A DNA stretch of 62,837 nucleotides from an uncultured Candidatus Melainabacteria bacterium. Its GTDB lineage: Bacteria > Cyanobacteriota > Vampirovibrionia > Gastranaerophilales > Gastranaerophilaceae. A model generated the notes under the pieces. The model made no database searches. It had not been told where the DNA came from and saw only the letters and a program-made list of their open reading frames with translations. Below are positions 62,477 through 62,837 of the stretch, piece by piece. The translations under genes and the position numbers were made by a program. The stretch covers positions 1-62,837 of the forward strand of contig CATNBA010000009.1 in NCBI GenBank assembly GCA_950096985.1, read 5' to 3'. Positions within the stretch are counted from its first letter, which is position 1, and each line of letters begins with the position of its first letter.

Positions 62477-62837
62477 ATGGGTTACAGATTTAGAAAAAGT
62501 ATAAATTTAGGTGGCGGATTTAAAATAAATCTGAGCAAATCTGGTATTGGTTATAGTTGGGGTGTTCCCGGTATGAGATATACTAAGTTAGCGAATGGAA
62601 GGGAAAGATATACTTATTCTATTCCGGGAACGGGTCTCTCTTATGTTGAAGATGCTTCTTCTGGAAGGCATCAGCAACAGCAAACTTATAATGATAATCC
62701 GAATACTGTTGGTGTAATAGAAGAAAAAGTTAGCAACACTGATTTTGAAGGAAATTCTGGTTTTGATGAGTTTATAAAAAAAATCAATGAATTTCGCAAT
62801 ATAGATCAAAACATTAAAACTAGTATATTAATTCTAT
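62477..62837 (+). CDS. DUF4236-domain protein (truncated by window edge)
   Basis: An open frame of 120 codons from ATG 62477 (AGGGGTG upstream) to the window end. It begins M-G-Y-R-F-R-K-S-I-N-L-G-G-G-F-K-I-N-L-S-K-S-G-I-G-Y, then S-W-G-V-P-G, and I-P-G-T-G-L-S-Y, the full DUF4236 domain. The family has no assigned role; it is often joined to other domains or found on mobile elements. The Gln/Asn-rich linker after residue 65 and the helical end suggest that a second domain follows beyond the window. It is divergent from AbiH. Confidence 0.85.
   Translation, partial: MGYRFRKSINLGGGFKINLSKSGIGYSWGVPGMRYTKLANGRERYTYSIPGTGLSYVEDASSGRHQQQQTYNDNPNTVGVIEEKVSNTDFEGNSGFDEFIKKINEFRNIDQNIKTSILIL

Overview
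The window looks like two genomes joined. Positions 1 to about 3,005 are visibly richer in G+C and carry, all on the minus strand, a Clostridia (Lachnospiraceae-like) stress and purine-salvage neighbourhood: a SEC-C protein, a DUF308 membrane protein, a CBS-domain protein, apt and the N-terminal half of relA/spoT. From about 3,028 to the end the DNA is AT-rich. It encodes a diderm bacterium with an LPS pathway (lpxB, lpxI, an LptD/OstA-like protein, rfaE1, an O-antigen ligase), DUF4330, a BFN nuclease, a NarL-type regulator and a family of lineage-specific membrane proteins. My inference is a gut Gastranaerophilales (Melainabacteria/Vampirovibrionia, Cyanobacteriota). The switch falls between two complete promoters, in a 24-bp AT-rich stretch, and is best read as an assembly chimera until reads show otherwise.

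The AT-rich chromosome. 3,028-16,800: tRNA-Leu(CAA), a soluble histidine kinase, a gene broken by an amber codon, a uridine-kinase-like gene, a sugar/polymer group (TagA-like transferase, half a transketolase, YhcH) and an envelope block (lpxB, lpxI, class II aldolase, lptD-like, an M23 peptidase with its own 34-residue membrane ORF). 16,800-27,000: a TPR/NTPase gene and rsmG, two tiny lineage-specific proteins, then an LPS/O-antigen block (DegT aminotransferase, O-antigen ligase, DUF4330, heptose kinase), a metallopeptidase-like gene frame-broken at a run of ten G, and a phosphoesterase. 27,000-44,000: ispG, a secreted-protein operon, comEC, pyrF, rmuC, a two-gene two-component set, mgtC with an oligopeptide ABC transporter that lacks ATPases, and groESL. 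44,000-53,500: cysK, an anti-sigma/ECF sigma/Spy-like stress operon, three members of a multi-pass family, trmFO, DUF1858 and BFN proteins, and two small convergent genes.

From tRNA-Ser(GCT) at 53,590 to the end is an accessory island. The 3' end of the tRNA is repeated 196 bp downstream. A phage-derived remnant is followed by a Mu-like transposition module: a Mor-like regulator set between arrays of CGGAAC boxes, divergent from a MuA-like DDE transposase, a MuB-like AAA+ ATPase, a protein joining a Mu-transposase-like DNA-binding half to a tyrosine recombinase that has lost most catalytic residues, and a small HTH protein. Defence-type genes come next: DUF1016/YhcG nuclease and AbiH, with a decayed second copy of the DUF1016 5' end on the far side of AbiH. 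A truncated DUF4236 gene ends the window. The Mu-like module with its transposase/recombinase fusion is the best candidate here for an undescribed system.

Several promoters can be read directly, with -35 TTGCAA, TTGTCA or TTGAAA. Two genes (the TPR/NTPase gene and comEC) start about 7 nt after a -10 box and are probably leaderless. There is no rRNA and no CRISPR array.
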